A stretch of DNA of 64,000 nt from Pseudomonas sp. WS 5079. GTDB lineage: Bacteria; Pseudomonadota; Gammaproteobacteria; Pseudomonadales; Pseudomonadaceae. Within the stretch, counting starts at the first letter, position 1, and each line of letters starts with the position of its first letter. Location: NCBI RefSeq assembly GCF_012985465.1, contig NZ_JAAQWN010000005.1, positions 310,001 through 374,000 of the forward strand. The letters are read 5' to 3'. This document shows positions 25,967 to 33,546 of the stretch, piece by piece. Under the pieces are notes generated by a model. The model did not search any database, was not told the DNA's origin, and worked only from the letters and a program-made list of their open reading frames with translations. The translations under genes and the position numbers were made by a program.

Positions 25967-26094
25967 AGGACGCCATGGCCGATCTGGCCGTGGTTTTTCA
26001 CTGGGCACCAGCTGATATGGATCAGTTGGGCCTGCAAGACCTGATGGACTGGCGCGAGCGTGCCAGGGTGCGGAGTTCCACCGATGGCAAATGA
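25634..26094 (+). CDS. E': Tail assembly protein E+E' (-1 frameshift fusion)
   Basis: At T-TTT-TTG (25918-25924) a -1 slip replaces the last 14 or so residues of E by 'FVAEVGEDGRIP' and continues to 'VVFHWAPADMDQLGLQDLMDWRERA' with stop TGA at 26092-26094. This tail is the GpE-family sequence; in P2 E' has the equivalent 'HW..' and 'WRE.A' residues. Without the shift the E' part could also start at ATG 25975. The tape-measure gene starts inside it. Coordinates cover both frames; the switch point is 25924. Confidence 0.82.
25918..25924 (+). other. Programmed -1 frameshift site
   Basis: TTTTTTG in register T-TTT-TTG relative to gene E, the same heptamer used in P2 gene E. The downstream -1 frame stays open for 56 codons and encodes the conserved E' sequence. 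Confidence 0.82.
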
Positions 26095-28759
26095 TCTGAA
26101 ACTTCAGGTGCTGCTCAGTGCCATCGACAAAGCCACCCGACCGCTGAAGCAAATCAACAACGGCAGCCTAGAGACCGCCCGTGCGCTCAAGGCTGCCCGC
26201 GACAGCCTGAAGGAACTCAACACCCAGCAGAAAGACGTCACCGCTTGGCGGTCGCAACGCGCAGCTGTCGAGCAGACCAACGAGGCGTTGCATTCCGCCC
26301 AGGCCAAAGTCAAAGCCCTCAGCCAGCAGTTTGCCGCGACCGGCGTGCCGACCAGGGCAATGGCGAAGGACTTCAGAACCGCCGTGCGCGAGGCCCAGAA
26401 GCTAAAACAGCAGCATCAACAGCAGAGCGAGCAGCTCCAGGGGCTGCGCTCCCGACTGTATGACGCGGGAATCAGCACCAAGAACCTGGGCACCCACGAA
26501 CGCCAGCTGCGCGAGCAAATCAACGCCACCAACGCCAGCATCAGTACGCAGGGCAAGCGAATGGGCGAACTGGCCGCCCAGCACAAGCAGGTAGCGACAG
26601 CCCGCAACCAGATGGAGAAAACCCAGAGAGCCGCCGGCAATTTGGCAGTCAATGGGGCTGCTGGTTTGGGTGTGGGATACGCGGCAAGTCGGCCCATCAT
26701 GGCGGCAGTCAGGGCCTTTGCTCCCAATGAAGACTCAGCCACACAGCTCAAAGTGTCCATGATGGGCGACACCGGCAAGGTGTCAGAGGACTTCCAGAAG
26801 ATCACAGAGCAGGCCACCAAGCTCGGCGACCTCTTGCCCGGTACCACTGCCGACTTTCAAAACATGATGACCATGCTTCGTCGCCAGGGTCTGAGTTCGA
26901 AAAATATCTTGGGCGGTACTGGTGAAGCCGCTGCCTACCTCGGCGTCCTGCTGAAAATGGAAGCGACTCAAGCCGCTGAGTTCGCCGCCAAGATGCAAGA
27001 CGCTACGCGCACCACTGAAAAAGACATGATGAGCCTGATGGATACCATCCAGCGAGGGTTCTACGCGGGTGTTGATCCGACCAACATGCTTGCTGGCTTC
27101 AGCAGCATTTCGCCTGTGATGGACATCATCAACAAGTCAGGTCTGGAAGCAACCAAAAGCCTGGCACCACTCCTGATCATGATGGATCAGGCCAGTATCG
27201 AGGGGAGCAAAGCAGGTAACGCCTTTCGAAAGATATTTCAGGCATCGTTGAAGAAAAGCAACGTCGACAGCATCAACAAAATGCTCGCCGACAAAGGGCA
27301 GAAAATCAGCTTCAGCTTTACCAATGAGGAAGGGAATTTCTCTGGCGTGGAGAACCTTTACGCCCAAATCGACAAGATCAAGGATCTGAATCAGGTCGAT
27401 AGAACAGCGGTCATTGGAAAGCTATTTGGCGACGACGCAGAAACCATCACTACCCTCAACGTCATGATGAACAAAGGGCTGGCCGGGTATCAGCAGGTAC
27501 AGCAGCAACTACAAACCCAAGCGGATCTACGCACCCGCGTCAACGAACAGTTGGGCACCCTGACCAACGTGATGGAAGCCGCAGAGGGCAGTTTTACCAA
27601 CGCCTTGGCCGAATTCGGCGCGGCCGTCGCGCCCGACTTGAAAGACCTGATTAAAACACTGGGCGACATCGCCAACAGTGTCGGAACTTGGGCACGAGAA
27701 AACCCTAAGTTGGCTGGTGGTCTGGTGAAGGTAGTGGGCCTTGTGGCGGTCCTGGCGTTCAGCTTCGGGGGCCTGGCATTGACCATGGCGAGTCTGCTGG
27801 GACCATTTGCCATGCTGCGCTATGGCATGACCATGTTTGGCATACAGGGCGGCGGTGTCTCCAAAATGGTGAAGGGGCTATTCCCCACACTGACTGGACT
27901 TGCTCGCAACGTCTTTCCGATGTTCACCCAGGGCATACGCCTGCTCGCCACGACCATGGGCGGTGCGCTTTTAACCGCCCTTCGCACCGTAGGGATTGCA
28001 CTGTGGGGGCTGGCAGCAAACCCGATTGTCCTGGTCATCGCCGCCGTGGTCGCCGCCCTGGCTGCCGGCGCCTACCTGATCTACACCAACTGGGACGCGG
28101 TGAAGAACTACTTCGCCAACGCCTGGACCGAAATCAAGGCAGGGTTTAGCGGCGGGATCGGCGGCATCATCAATACCCTGGCCAACTTCAGCCCCATCGG
28201 CCTGATTTACCAGGCCTTCGCTGGGGTGTTGAGTTACCTGGGCGTGGATCTGCCCAGCCGATTTACCGAGTTCGGCAACATGATCGTCAACGGCCTGGTC
28301 AACGGCCTCATGGCTGGACTTGGCAGCGTCAAGACGGCCATCAGCTCAATCGGCGACGCCAGCATCGGTTGGTTCAAGGAAAAGCTCGGCATACACAGCC
28401 CTTCGCGGGTGTTCGCCGAGTTGGGCGGGTTCACTATGGCAGGCCTAACAAAAGGCCTGGAGGGCGGCCAGAAAGGTCCGCTCGACGCCCTGAGCAGCAT
28501 GGGCAAGCAACTCACGGCAGCCGGCACCCTGGCACTGAGCGCCACAGCCATGCCAGCACTGGCTGTGGATGACCGCCCGCCCATCAGCAGCTCACCGGCA
28601 GCAGCCACGTACGACAGCCACGATGTGTATCAAATCAACCTGCCGGCGTCGCCGAGCATGGACCTGCAAAGCCTCGAAAAGAGCCTACGCGCCATGCTCA
28701 ACAAGATCGAAAACGAAAAAAAGGCGCGCCAGCGCAGCAAACTCTCTGACCGGGAATAA
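26084..28759 (+). CDS. T: Tail tape measure protein (P2 gpT family)
   Basis: 891 residues (P2 gpT 815). Starts 'MANDLKLQVLLSAIDKATRPLKQI', followed by about 170 residues of coiled coil, the TP901-type core ('FQKITEQATKLGDLLPGTTADFQNMMTMLRRQG'), hydrophobic segments near residues 550-590 and 640-680, and a C-terminal 'IGDASIGWFKEKLGIHSPSRVF' block. It sets tail length and may form a membrane channel at injection. ATG 26084 lies within E', so expression is coupled; a GTG 24 bp earlier is less likely. Confidence 0.94.
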   Translation: MANDLKLQVLLSAIDKATRPLKQINNGSLETARALKAARDSLKELNTQQKDVTAWRSQRAAVEQTNEALHSAQAKVKALSQQFAATGVPTRAMAKDFRTAVREAQKLKQQHQQQSEQLQGLRSRLYDAGISTKNLGTHERQLREQINATNASISTQGKRMGELAAQHKQVATARNQMEKTQRAAGNLAVNGAAGLGVGYAASRPIMAAVRAFAPNEDSATQLKVSMMGDTGKVSEDFQKITEQATKLGDLLPGTTADFQNMMTMLRRQGLSSKNILGGTGEAAAYLGVLLKMEATQAAEFAAKMQDATRTTEKDMMSLMDTIQRGFYAGVDPTNMLAGFSSISPVMDIINKSGLEATKSLAPLLIMMDQASIEGSKAGNAFRKIFQASLKKSNVDSINKMLADKGQKISFSFTNEEGNFSGVENLYAQIDKIKDLNQVDRTAVIGKLFGDDAETITTLNVMMNKGLAGYQQVQQQLQTQADLRTRVNEQLGTLTNVMEAAEGSFTNALAEFGAAVAPDLKDLIKTLGDIANSVGTWARENPKLAGGLVKVVGLVAVLAFSFGGLALTMASLLGPFAMLRYGMTMFGIQGGGVSKMVKGLFPTLTGLARNVFPMFTQGIRLLATTMGGALLTALRTVGIALWGLAANPIVLVIAAVVAALAAGAYLIYTNWDAVKNYFANAWTEIKAGFSGGIGGIINTLANFSPIGLIYQAFAGVLSYLGVDLPSRFTEFGNMIVNGLVNGLMAGLGSVKTAISSIGDASIGWFKEKLGIHSPSRVFAELGGFTMAGLTKGLEGGQKGPLDALSSMGKQLTAAGTLALSATAMPALAVDDRPPISSSPAAATYDSHDVYQINLPASPSMDLQSLEKSLRAMLNKIENEKKARQRSKLSDRE

Positions 28760-28764
28760 TCACC

Positions 28765-29205
28765 ATGATGTGTGCCCTCGGCATGTTCGTATTCAGCCTC
28801 TCCACCGCCGCTTACCAGGAGCTGCAGCGCCAAACTGATTGGCGCCACGCCAGCAACAACCGCGTCGGCGCAGCTCCTGCGCGCCAGTTCGTGGGACGTG
28901 GCGACGACTCCATCACCCTCCCTGGCATCATTTTCCCGGAACTGGCCGGCAGCGCCCTCAGCCTGGACGCCCTGCGCCTGATGGCAAACACCGGCAAGGC
29001 CTGGCCCATGGTCGAAGGCAGTGGCCGGATCTACGGCCTGTGGGTGATCGACAGCCTCAGCGAAACCAAAACCATCTTCTTCAGCGATGGGACTCCACGG
29101 CGCATTGAGTTCACCCTGAGCCTCAAACGCACCGACGATGACCGTATCGATCTGCTCGGCGCTGCCACCAATATCGGCGTCAACATCCTGCGGGGGCTGC
29201 TGTGA
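28765..29205 (+). CDS. U: Tail protein U
   Basis: 146 residues (P2 gpU 159). 'MCALGMFVFSLSTAAYQELQRQTDWRHASNNRVG' and 'GSGRIYGLWVIDSLSETKTIFFSDGTPRRIEFTLSL' identify the family, a tube-terminator or tail-tip connector. Two ATGs in tandem at the start. Its stop overlaps the GTG start of D. Confidence 0.92.
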   Translation: MMCALGMFVFSLSTAAYQELQRQTDWRHASNNRVGAAPARQFVGRGDDSITLPGIIFPELAGSALSLDALRLMANTGKAWPMVEGSGRIYGLWVIDSLSETKTIFFSDGTPRRIEFTLSLKRTDDDRIDLLGAATNIGVNILRGLL

Positions 29206-30473
29206 TCGAGGTCGCTCTGTCCAAGGTCACCGGCTACCTCAAGGACACCGCCCAGCGCTTCATCCGCGACGCAGCCTACCCGGTGCCGGCGTTCCGTCTG
29301 TCCGTGGACGGCCTCGATATCGCCCAGAAGATCAGCCCGCGGCTGATGAGCATGGAGCTGACCGATAACCGCGGCGTCGAGGCCGATCAACTCACCATCA
29401 CCCTCAGCGACCACGACGGCCTGCTGACCATCCCGCCCAAGGGTGCAGTGTTGCGGCTGTGGCTGGGTTGGAGTGATACAGGCCTGGTGGACAAAGGCAC
29501 CTACACCGTCGACGAAACCGAGCACAGCGGCGCCCCGGACGTCCTAAGCATTCGTGCCCGCTCGGCGGATCTACGCAAGGGGCTCAAGACCAAACGCGAA
29601 CGCAGCTGGAGCAACACCACCCTCGGCGAGGTCCTGGGCGATATCGCCATCGGCAACAACCTCACCGCCACGATTGCAGGCGCTCTGGACGGGTTGCCCA
29701 TCCTGCAACTGGACCAGGCCAACGAATCCGACGCCAACCTGATCAGCCGCCTGGGCGAAGAATTCGACGCGGTGGCCAGCGTCAAAGCCGGCTGCCTGTT
29801 ATGCCTCCCGGCCGGCGGCGGCAAGACCGCCACCGGTCTGGACCTGCCCCACATTACCCTGAGCCGCATCGACGGCGACCAGCACCGGTACCTGCAAGCC
29901 GACCGCGACAGCTACGACGGCGTGCGCGCCTATTACTACGACGTCAACAGCGCCAAGAAACAGGAAGCCATTGCCGGCAGTGGCGACAACCTCAAAGATC
30001 TGCGCCACACGTACAGCGACCAGCAGTCAGCCCTGCGCGCTGCCCGTGCCGAATTCAGGCGCCTGCAACGAGGCAGCGCCACCCTAAGCTATACCCTCGC
30101 CATGGGCCGGCCGGACCTGATCCCCGAACTGACCTACACGCTCCAGGGCGTGAAGGCGGAAATCGACGAGATCATCTGGTACGGCGGGAACGTGCAGCAC
30201 AGCCTTACCGCTGACGGCGGCTACACCGTGAGCCTGGAGCTGGAGAGCAAGTTACCCGAGGACAATGTCGAGGATCTGGCAGAGGACAACGCAGGGGATT
30301 ACACAGGGATTATTGCGTACTACCGGGATGAGAAAAGCGGGAAGGAAAAAACCATAACTGCGGGGGATCAGGCGAAGCCGAGGCGGTTGCGGTGGTTGTA
30401 TGCCAGTGAGAAGACGGCCAAGCGTGCCGTAGATCGAGAGTGGAAAAAGGCACAAGCCGAAAAGTCGGCATAA
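29202..30473 (+). CDS. D: Tail hub protein D (late control D family)
   Basis: 423 residues (P2 gpD 387). 'PAFRLSVDGLDIAQKISPRLMSMELTDNRGVEADQLTITLSDHDG' and 'GTYTVDETEHSGAPDVLSIRARSADLRKGLKTKR' are the conserved blocks of the baseplate hub (gp27-like). The start is GTG at 29202, fixed by overlap with U. Last gene of the late FI operon. In P2 the ogr gene follows; here the next genes run the other way and Ogr is found in the early operon instead. Confidence 0.92.
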   Translation: MIEVALSKVTGYLKDTAQRFIRDAAYPVPAFRLSVDGLDIAQKISPRLMSMELTDNRGVEADQLTITLSDHDGLLTIPPKGAVLRLWLGWSDTGLVDKGTYTVDETEHSGAPDVLSIRARSADLRKGLKTKRERSWSNTTLGEVLGDIAIGNNLTATIAGALDGLPILQLDQANESDANLISRLGEEFDAVASVKAGCLLCLPAGGGKTATGLDLPHITLSRIDGDQHRYLQADRDSYDGVRAYYYDVNSAKKQEAIAGSGDNLKDLRHTYSDQQSALRAARAEFRRLQRGSATLSYTLAMGRPDLIPELTYTLQGVKAEIDEIIWYGGNVQHSLTADGGYTVSLELESKLPEDNVEDLAEDNAGDYTGIIAYYRDEKSGKEKTITAGDQAKPRRLRWLYASEKTAKRAVDREWKKAQAEKSA

Positions 30474-30474
30474 A

Positions 30475-30493
30475 CCCCGGCGCTCGGCCGGGG
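30475..30493. terminator. GC hairpin between D and a convergent small gene
   Basis: CCCCGGC-GCTCG-GCCGGGG immediately behind the D stop and 12 bp before the end of the opposing 54-codon gene. No U-run follows, so its efficiency is uncertain. Confidence 0.5.
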
Positions 30494-30504
30494 CCCTGTG
30501 GGCG

Positions 30505-30669
30505 TTACTCAGGTGCCTGCGCAAACACTTCCAAAAGTCGCATCACATCATTTTGTCGTTGGGCACTTATGGCCCGAAACAATGCCAACAATATGACTTC
30601 TTGCTCACTCAGGCAGTCCGAATTTACGGCTGACGACTGGCTGTTCGAGACGCTATTGTTCCCCATCAT
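30505..30669 (-). CDS. Small prophage protein of unknown function
   Basis: 54 residues beginning 'MMGNNSVSNSQSSAV' and ending 'LALFRAISAQRQNDVMRLLEVFAQAPE', which looks like two amphipathic helices. The double ATG at 30669 has a perfect AAAGGAG 7 nt upstream, which supports a real gene and this start rather than the longer frame. It lies between the late genes and a zinc-ribbon protein, transcribed like the repressor, so it may be expressed in the lysogen. No family recognised. Confidence 0.6.
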   Translation of the reverse strand: MMGNNSVSNSQSSAVNSDCLSEQEVILLALFRAISAQRQNDVMRLLEVFAQAPE

Positions 30670-30806
30670 GCGATTACTCCTTTCACATGCAACGGGAGCC
30701 CGGTGCCAACACGGCACCGTCAAGGTCTCCCGGAGAACAACGGATGTTCATCACAAAATCGGTGTGTCATCAGCTCACGAACAAAAAACTGTGAGGCTTT
30801 GTAACG

Positions 30807-31319
30807 TTACAACTGCCCAGGTCGAGCCCGAACATCAAGAACCTGGTTGTTCACCGGATTGAAGTCGCATTCATAGATGTGCTTTTGGAAGGCGCCAAAG
30901 CCGTTCTGAAATTCGATCTTGTCACCGATGAACGTCAGCGTGCCTTGCTCTTGATTCAGCCAACGGAAATGGCTGAACTTCGTCTCGAAAGTGCCATCAG
31001 TCCAGCGGGAGGTGTATTTGGCCAGGCGAGATACCGGATCTTTGCAATAGATACTGGCGGCAATTCCATATTTGTCCCCTGCGCACTGTAGATCCTTACG
31101 ACAGGCGGCTTCATCGACCTTGGCTTGTTTCTCATCTGGTTTATCGCTTTCACCGCCAGAGCACATTGAAACGACGATAGCGATGATGATCACCAAAAAT
31201 ATTAGCCCTCCAATGGCGCTTCCAGTAGAAACACCTGGATTTGCCACGCCGCAGTTAGGGCATGTTTTCGCTGACGTATCGACATTGTGTTTGCAGGACT
31301 TACAGGGCTTCAGCGCCAT
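30807..31319 (-). CDS. Zinc-ribbon, single-span membrane protein
   Basis: 170 residues. An N-terminal zinc ribbon (CKSC at 6-9 and CPNC at 20-23), one membrane helix ('IGGLIFLVIIIAIVVSMC') and a C-terminal domain with four further Cys ('ACRKDLQCAGDKYGIAASIYC', 'YEC') that could form disulphides outside the membrane. AAAGGAG lies 8 nt before the ATG. It is read in the repressor direction, so expression in the lysogen is plausible, with a role in superinfection exclusion or another host change. That role is inference; the protein is otherwise uncharacterised. It is somewhat less GC-rich than the tail genes. Confidence 0.72.
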   Translation of the reverse strand: MALKPCKSCKHNVDTSAKTCPNCGVANPGVSTGSAIGGLIFLVIIIAIVVSMCSGGESDKPDEKQAKVDEAACRKDLQCAGDKYGIAASIYCKDPVSRLAKYTSRWTDGTFETKFSHFRWLNQEQGTLTFIGDKIEFQNGFGAFQKHIYECDFNPVNNQVLDVRARPGQL

Positions 31320-31344
31320 TTGAATAGCTCCTTTCTAATACACG

Positions 31345-31366
31345 AAAAACCGACCCTCTTGGTCGG
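31345..31366 (-). terminator. Rho-independent terminator behind the repressor gene
   Basis: Minus strand CCGACC-AAGAG-GGTCGG followed by UUUUU, 33 bp after the repressor stop. It separates repressor and zinc-ribbon transcripts, so the latter probably has its own promoter or depends on read-through. Confidence 0.8.
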
Positions 31367-31398
31367 CGTATTACTTCCCGTCTACAACTGCACCTTGC

Positions 31399-31758
31399 TT
31401 AGTTGTGGCCTTTCGCCCCCTCCAAACTTGCAGCACCTGCAAATGCCGAGGCAGTGCGGAGCAGAACATTGCGATCTGCTTCAGCCATTTGCCTCAAATG
31501 GCCCAACACAGCCATCTCGACATCGCTCAAGTTGTTGAGGTCTGTGTCGACCCGAGAACCGGTCAGCACGTAATGCACATCTACACCAAGCTCCTGGAGC
31601 CCAGAGAGATAGCGGATATCGGGGGAGCTGGACTCAAGTTCATAGGCCTTTTGAGTCCCACGGCTAACACCAGCGGAGGCACCAAAGTCGGTCTGATTTT
31701 TACCCAGCCGCTCGCGTTCCTCTCTCAGGCGTTCGCCTACCCCTAAAGAAATGAGCAT
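31399..31758 (-). CDS. Phage repressor, XRE-type helix-turn-helix
   Basis: 119 residues with an N-terminal HTH ('GVGERLREERERLGKNQTDFGASAGVSRGTQKAYELESSSPD') and a C-terminal part 'YLSGLQELGVDVHYVLTGSRVD' seen in many prophage repressors. No LexA-like protease domain, so induction would not go through RecA cleavage, which also holds for P2 C. ATG 31758 is chosen; the frame is open to 31848, but that would cross the divergent promoter. It diverges from the early operon and is expected to repress it. Confidence 0.85.
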   Translation of the reverse strand: MLISLGVGERLREERERLGKNQTDFGASAGVSRGTQKAYELESSSPDIRYLSGLQELGVDVHYVLTGSRVDTDLNNLSDVEMAVLGHLRQMAEADRNVLLRTASAFAGAASLEGAKGHN

Positions 31759-31760
31759 TT

Positions 31761-31805
31761 TTTTGATCAAAATAAGTTGACTTGAGCAGAAATCTGACCA
31801 AGAAT
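31761..31805 (+). promoter_or_regulatory. Early promoter and candidate repressor operators
   Basis: TTGACT (31777-31782), a 17-bp spacer and AAGAAT (31800-31805) make a plausible sigma-70 promoter reading to the gene at 31843. It overlaps the palindromes TTTTGATCAAAA (31761-31772) and AAGT-TG-ACTT (31774-31783), good candidates for repressor binding in the 84-bp gap between the divergent genes. Confidence 0.5.
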
Positions 31806-31842
31806 CCTTGTCGTCGAACACGATTAAACACGGACGAACACT

Positions 31843-32043
31843 ATGCATGCCCTACAGACCCCCGAGCAAGCCCGCGCGGTTCTTGATCGCGAGGGTAAAA
31901 GCATTGCCGAATTCAGCCGCCAGCATGGCTTGAACAAAAATCTGGTCAGTGACCTGCTGAACGGCCGTAAGAAAGGCCGTCGTGGTGAAGCACATCGAGC
32001 AGCTGTACTGCTCGGTATCAAAGACGGCCAGATCACAAACTAG
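31843..32043 (+). CDS. Small DNA-binding protein, BcepMu gp16-like (Cro/Cox role)
   Basis: 66 residues: 'TPEQARAVLDREGKSIAEFSRQHGLNKNLVSDLLNGRKKGRRGEAHRAAVLLGIKDG'. This has an HTH followed by a basic turn and matches the phage-associated BcepMu gp16 group in my reading. First gene of the early operon, divergent from the repressor, so it probably acts as Cro/Cox-like switch protein; no separate excisionase gene was found near the integrase, so it could also do that job. Confidence 0.8.
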   Translation: MHALQTPEQARAVLDREGKSIAEFSRQHGLNKNLVSDLLNGRKKGRRGEAHRAAVLLGIKDGQITN

Positions 32044-32072
32044 GGCCTCTGGCTCCAAGGGGAAACCAGAAG

Positions 32073-32546
32073 ATGAAACGCCCAGTTCTAGCGACCAAGC
32101 GGCAAGTCATGAGCGCTGTCATCAGCGACTACAAAGGTGGTCGCGAATGCGCTGCGGCGCGCCTCGGTTACGAAATCAAAAAATTCGATAACCACATCTA
32201 CGAAAACGCCGGCAGCCGGCCTTTGAGTGATGAGCAGATCCATATGCTGGAGCAGGACGCCGGTACCACCCATCTGCCGGAATACATAGCAGCCATGTAC
32301 GGCGGCATGTTTGTGCCCCTGGCCAAGCCTGAAACGCTCGACAACGTCGACCTCTACAGCCGGTCAGTAAACGCTGCCGCCAAGCGCGGCGTCGTCGACC
32401 AGATCATCGCCAAGGCATTGGACGACGGGGTCATTGAGCGGGACGAGGCTGAGGCCATTTTGAGCGCTCATAGCCATTACCAAGCGGCGCGCCATTCCGA
32501 GGTTCTGGCAACGATCATGCTGCACGGCCGGGGGCAAAAGCATTGA
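32073..32546 (+). CDS. YmfL-like (CII-type) phage regulator
   Basis: 157 residues. 'ATKRQVMSAVISDYKGGRECAAARLGYEIKKFDNHIYENAGSRPLSDEQIHMLEQDAGTTHLPEYIAAMYGG' matches YmfL-family putative regulators, which have an HTH fold similar to CII. Second gene of the early operon, 29 bp after the first. Its stop overlaps the TTG start of the Ogr-like gene. Regulatory target unknown. Confidence 0.8.
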   Translation: MKRPVLATKRQVMSAVISDYKGGRECAAARLGYEIKKFDNHIYENAGSRPLSDEQIHMLEQDAGTTHLPEYIAAMYGGMFVPLAKPETLDNVDLYSRSVNAAAKRGVVDQIIAKALDDGVIERDEAEAILSAHSHYQAARHSEVLATIMLHGRGQKH

Positions 32547-32845
32547 GCACCTACAAGCTGGTTTGCCCTGCCTGCTACGGCCCGCTGCGTATTCGGACGT
32601 CTGAGGGGCAGACGCCATGTTTCCGGTCTTTGTATTACCAATGCACCAACGTCGTGTGCGGGGCAACTTTCACCGGTACTCAAACCATCGACTTTCAACT
32701 CAGTCCATCGGGTGTTGATAAGCCGCTGACCATAGTCCCAATCGCCCCGTACATAGCTCGCCAAAAGGCGATACGCGATAGCCGTTCCGATACAAACCAA
32801 CCCGATTTGCTGGACCAACTGGACGTGGAGACTGCATCCGTATGA
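32543..32845 (+). CDS. ogr: Ogr/Delta-like zinc-finger late-gene activator
   Basis: 100 residues with CPAC at 8-11 and C-x4-C further on ('YYQCTNVVCGATF', including the conserved aromatic and Thr), the Ogr/Delta zinc-finger pattern. P2 Ogr activates late promoters through RNA polymerase alpha at TGT...ACA dyads; three such dyads lie in this prophage. The start is a TTG overlapping the previous stop by four bases. Unlike P2, where ogr follows D, it lies in the early operon. Confidence 0.85.
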   Translation: MSTYKLVCPACYGPLRIRTSEGQTPCFRSLYYQCTNVVCGATFTGTQTIDFQLSPSGVDKPLTIVPIAPYIARQKAIRDSRSDTNQPDLLDQLDVETASV

Positions 32846-33231
32846 ACGCCATCAACTTGACCGCCAACCCCACCAGCGACTACCGCGTAGCGATGCAGCA
32901 AGCGGCCGTGGCCTATCTGTACCGCCACCGCTCCCAACACCTGGCCGGTGACACCCAACTGCTGGATAACTGCGCCCAGTACCTGACGCTGTCATTGGAA
33001 GTGCCGCCGCACCTGGTGCAACGCATTGCTGAATTGGCCGTGGCCGAGTTTGAAAGCATGACATGCAACCGCATTGCCTGGCTCGGTATCTACCCCAGTA
33101 GCGGCCCATTCCGGCCTGTCATTTGGCTGCTGGACACCTTGACCCAACAGCGCCGCCCTATTTCGGGACGACTGCTCCCGCAAAAACTGCTCGACCAACG
33201 CAACACCGTGCACAAGCCACACCCTCAGTAA
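32842..33231 (+). CDS. Early prophage protein of unknown function
   Basis: 129 residues, no membrane segment. ATGA overlap with ogr fixes the start and shows operon membership. The middle ('LDNCAQYLTLSLEVPPHLVQRIAELAVAEFES') is helical. No family recognised. Its location between activator and replication genes resembles the small early orfs of P2-like phages. Confidence 0.75.
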   Translation: MNAINLTANPTSDYRVAMQQAAVAYLYRHRSQHLAGDTQLLDNCAQYLTLSLEVPPHLVQRIAELAVAEFESMTCNRIAWLGIYPSSGPFRPVIWLLDTLTQQRRPISGRLLPQKLLDQRNTVHKPHPQ

Positions 33232-33306
33232 GCCCCTTTTAAACATCCCGCCCTTCCCCGGTTGCCGTGGGTTTGGGTGAGCTTTGCCCGAAATCCGAGG
33301 TGGACC

Positions 33307-33540
33307 ATGGAAATCGACGTCGCCATCACCGCAAAACTGCCCCGCGACCAGGCTAAGGCACTGCTCGTTGAGCTACGTGCGCAGTACGCGGTGCTGCTCA
33401 ACGAGCATTGGCACGACGACCGCTTTCGCATGATCCCCGAGGGTTTGCGGCATGGCTCGCTGCTCGTTGCATTCCCGGTGATGGCAGCACAGAAACGCCT
33501 GATCGGCGCCCTTAAACACAGTCTCGACGAAGCGAAGTAA
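33307..33540 (+). CDS. Small early prophage protein of unknown function
   Basis: 77 residues: 'MEIDVAITAKLPRDQAKALLVELRAQYAVLLNEHWHDDRFRMIPEGLRHGSLLVAFPVMAAQKRLIGALKHSLDEAK'-type alpha/beta sequence (shown here in part). GAGG lies 6 nt before ATG 33307; the frame is open further up to 33262. Ends 6 bp before the primase-helicase gene, so it may be an accessory replication protein, although nothing in the sequence proves that. Confidence 0.7.
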   Translation: MEIDVAITAKLPRDQAKALLVELRAQYAVLLNEHWHDDRFRMIPEGLRHGSLLVAFPVMAAQKRLIGALKHSLDEAK

Positions 33541-33546
33541 GCCCCG

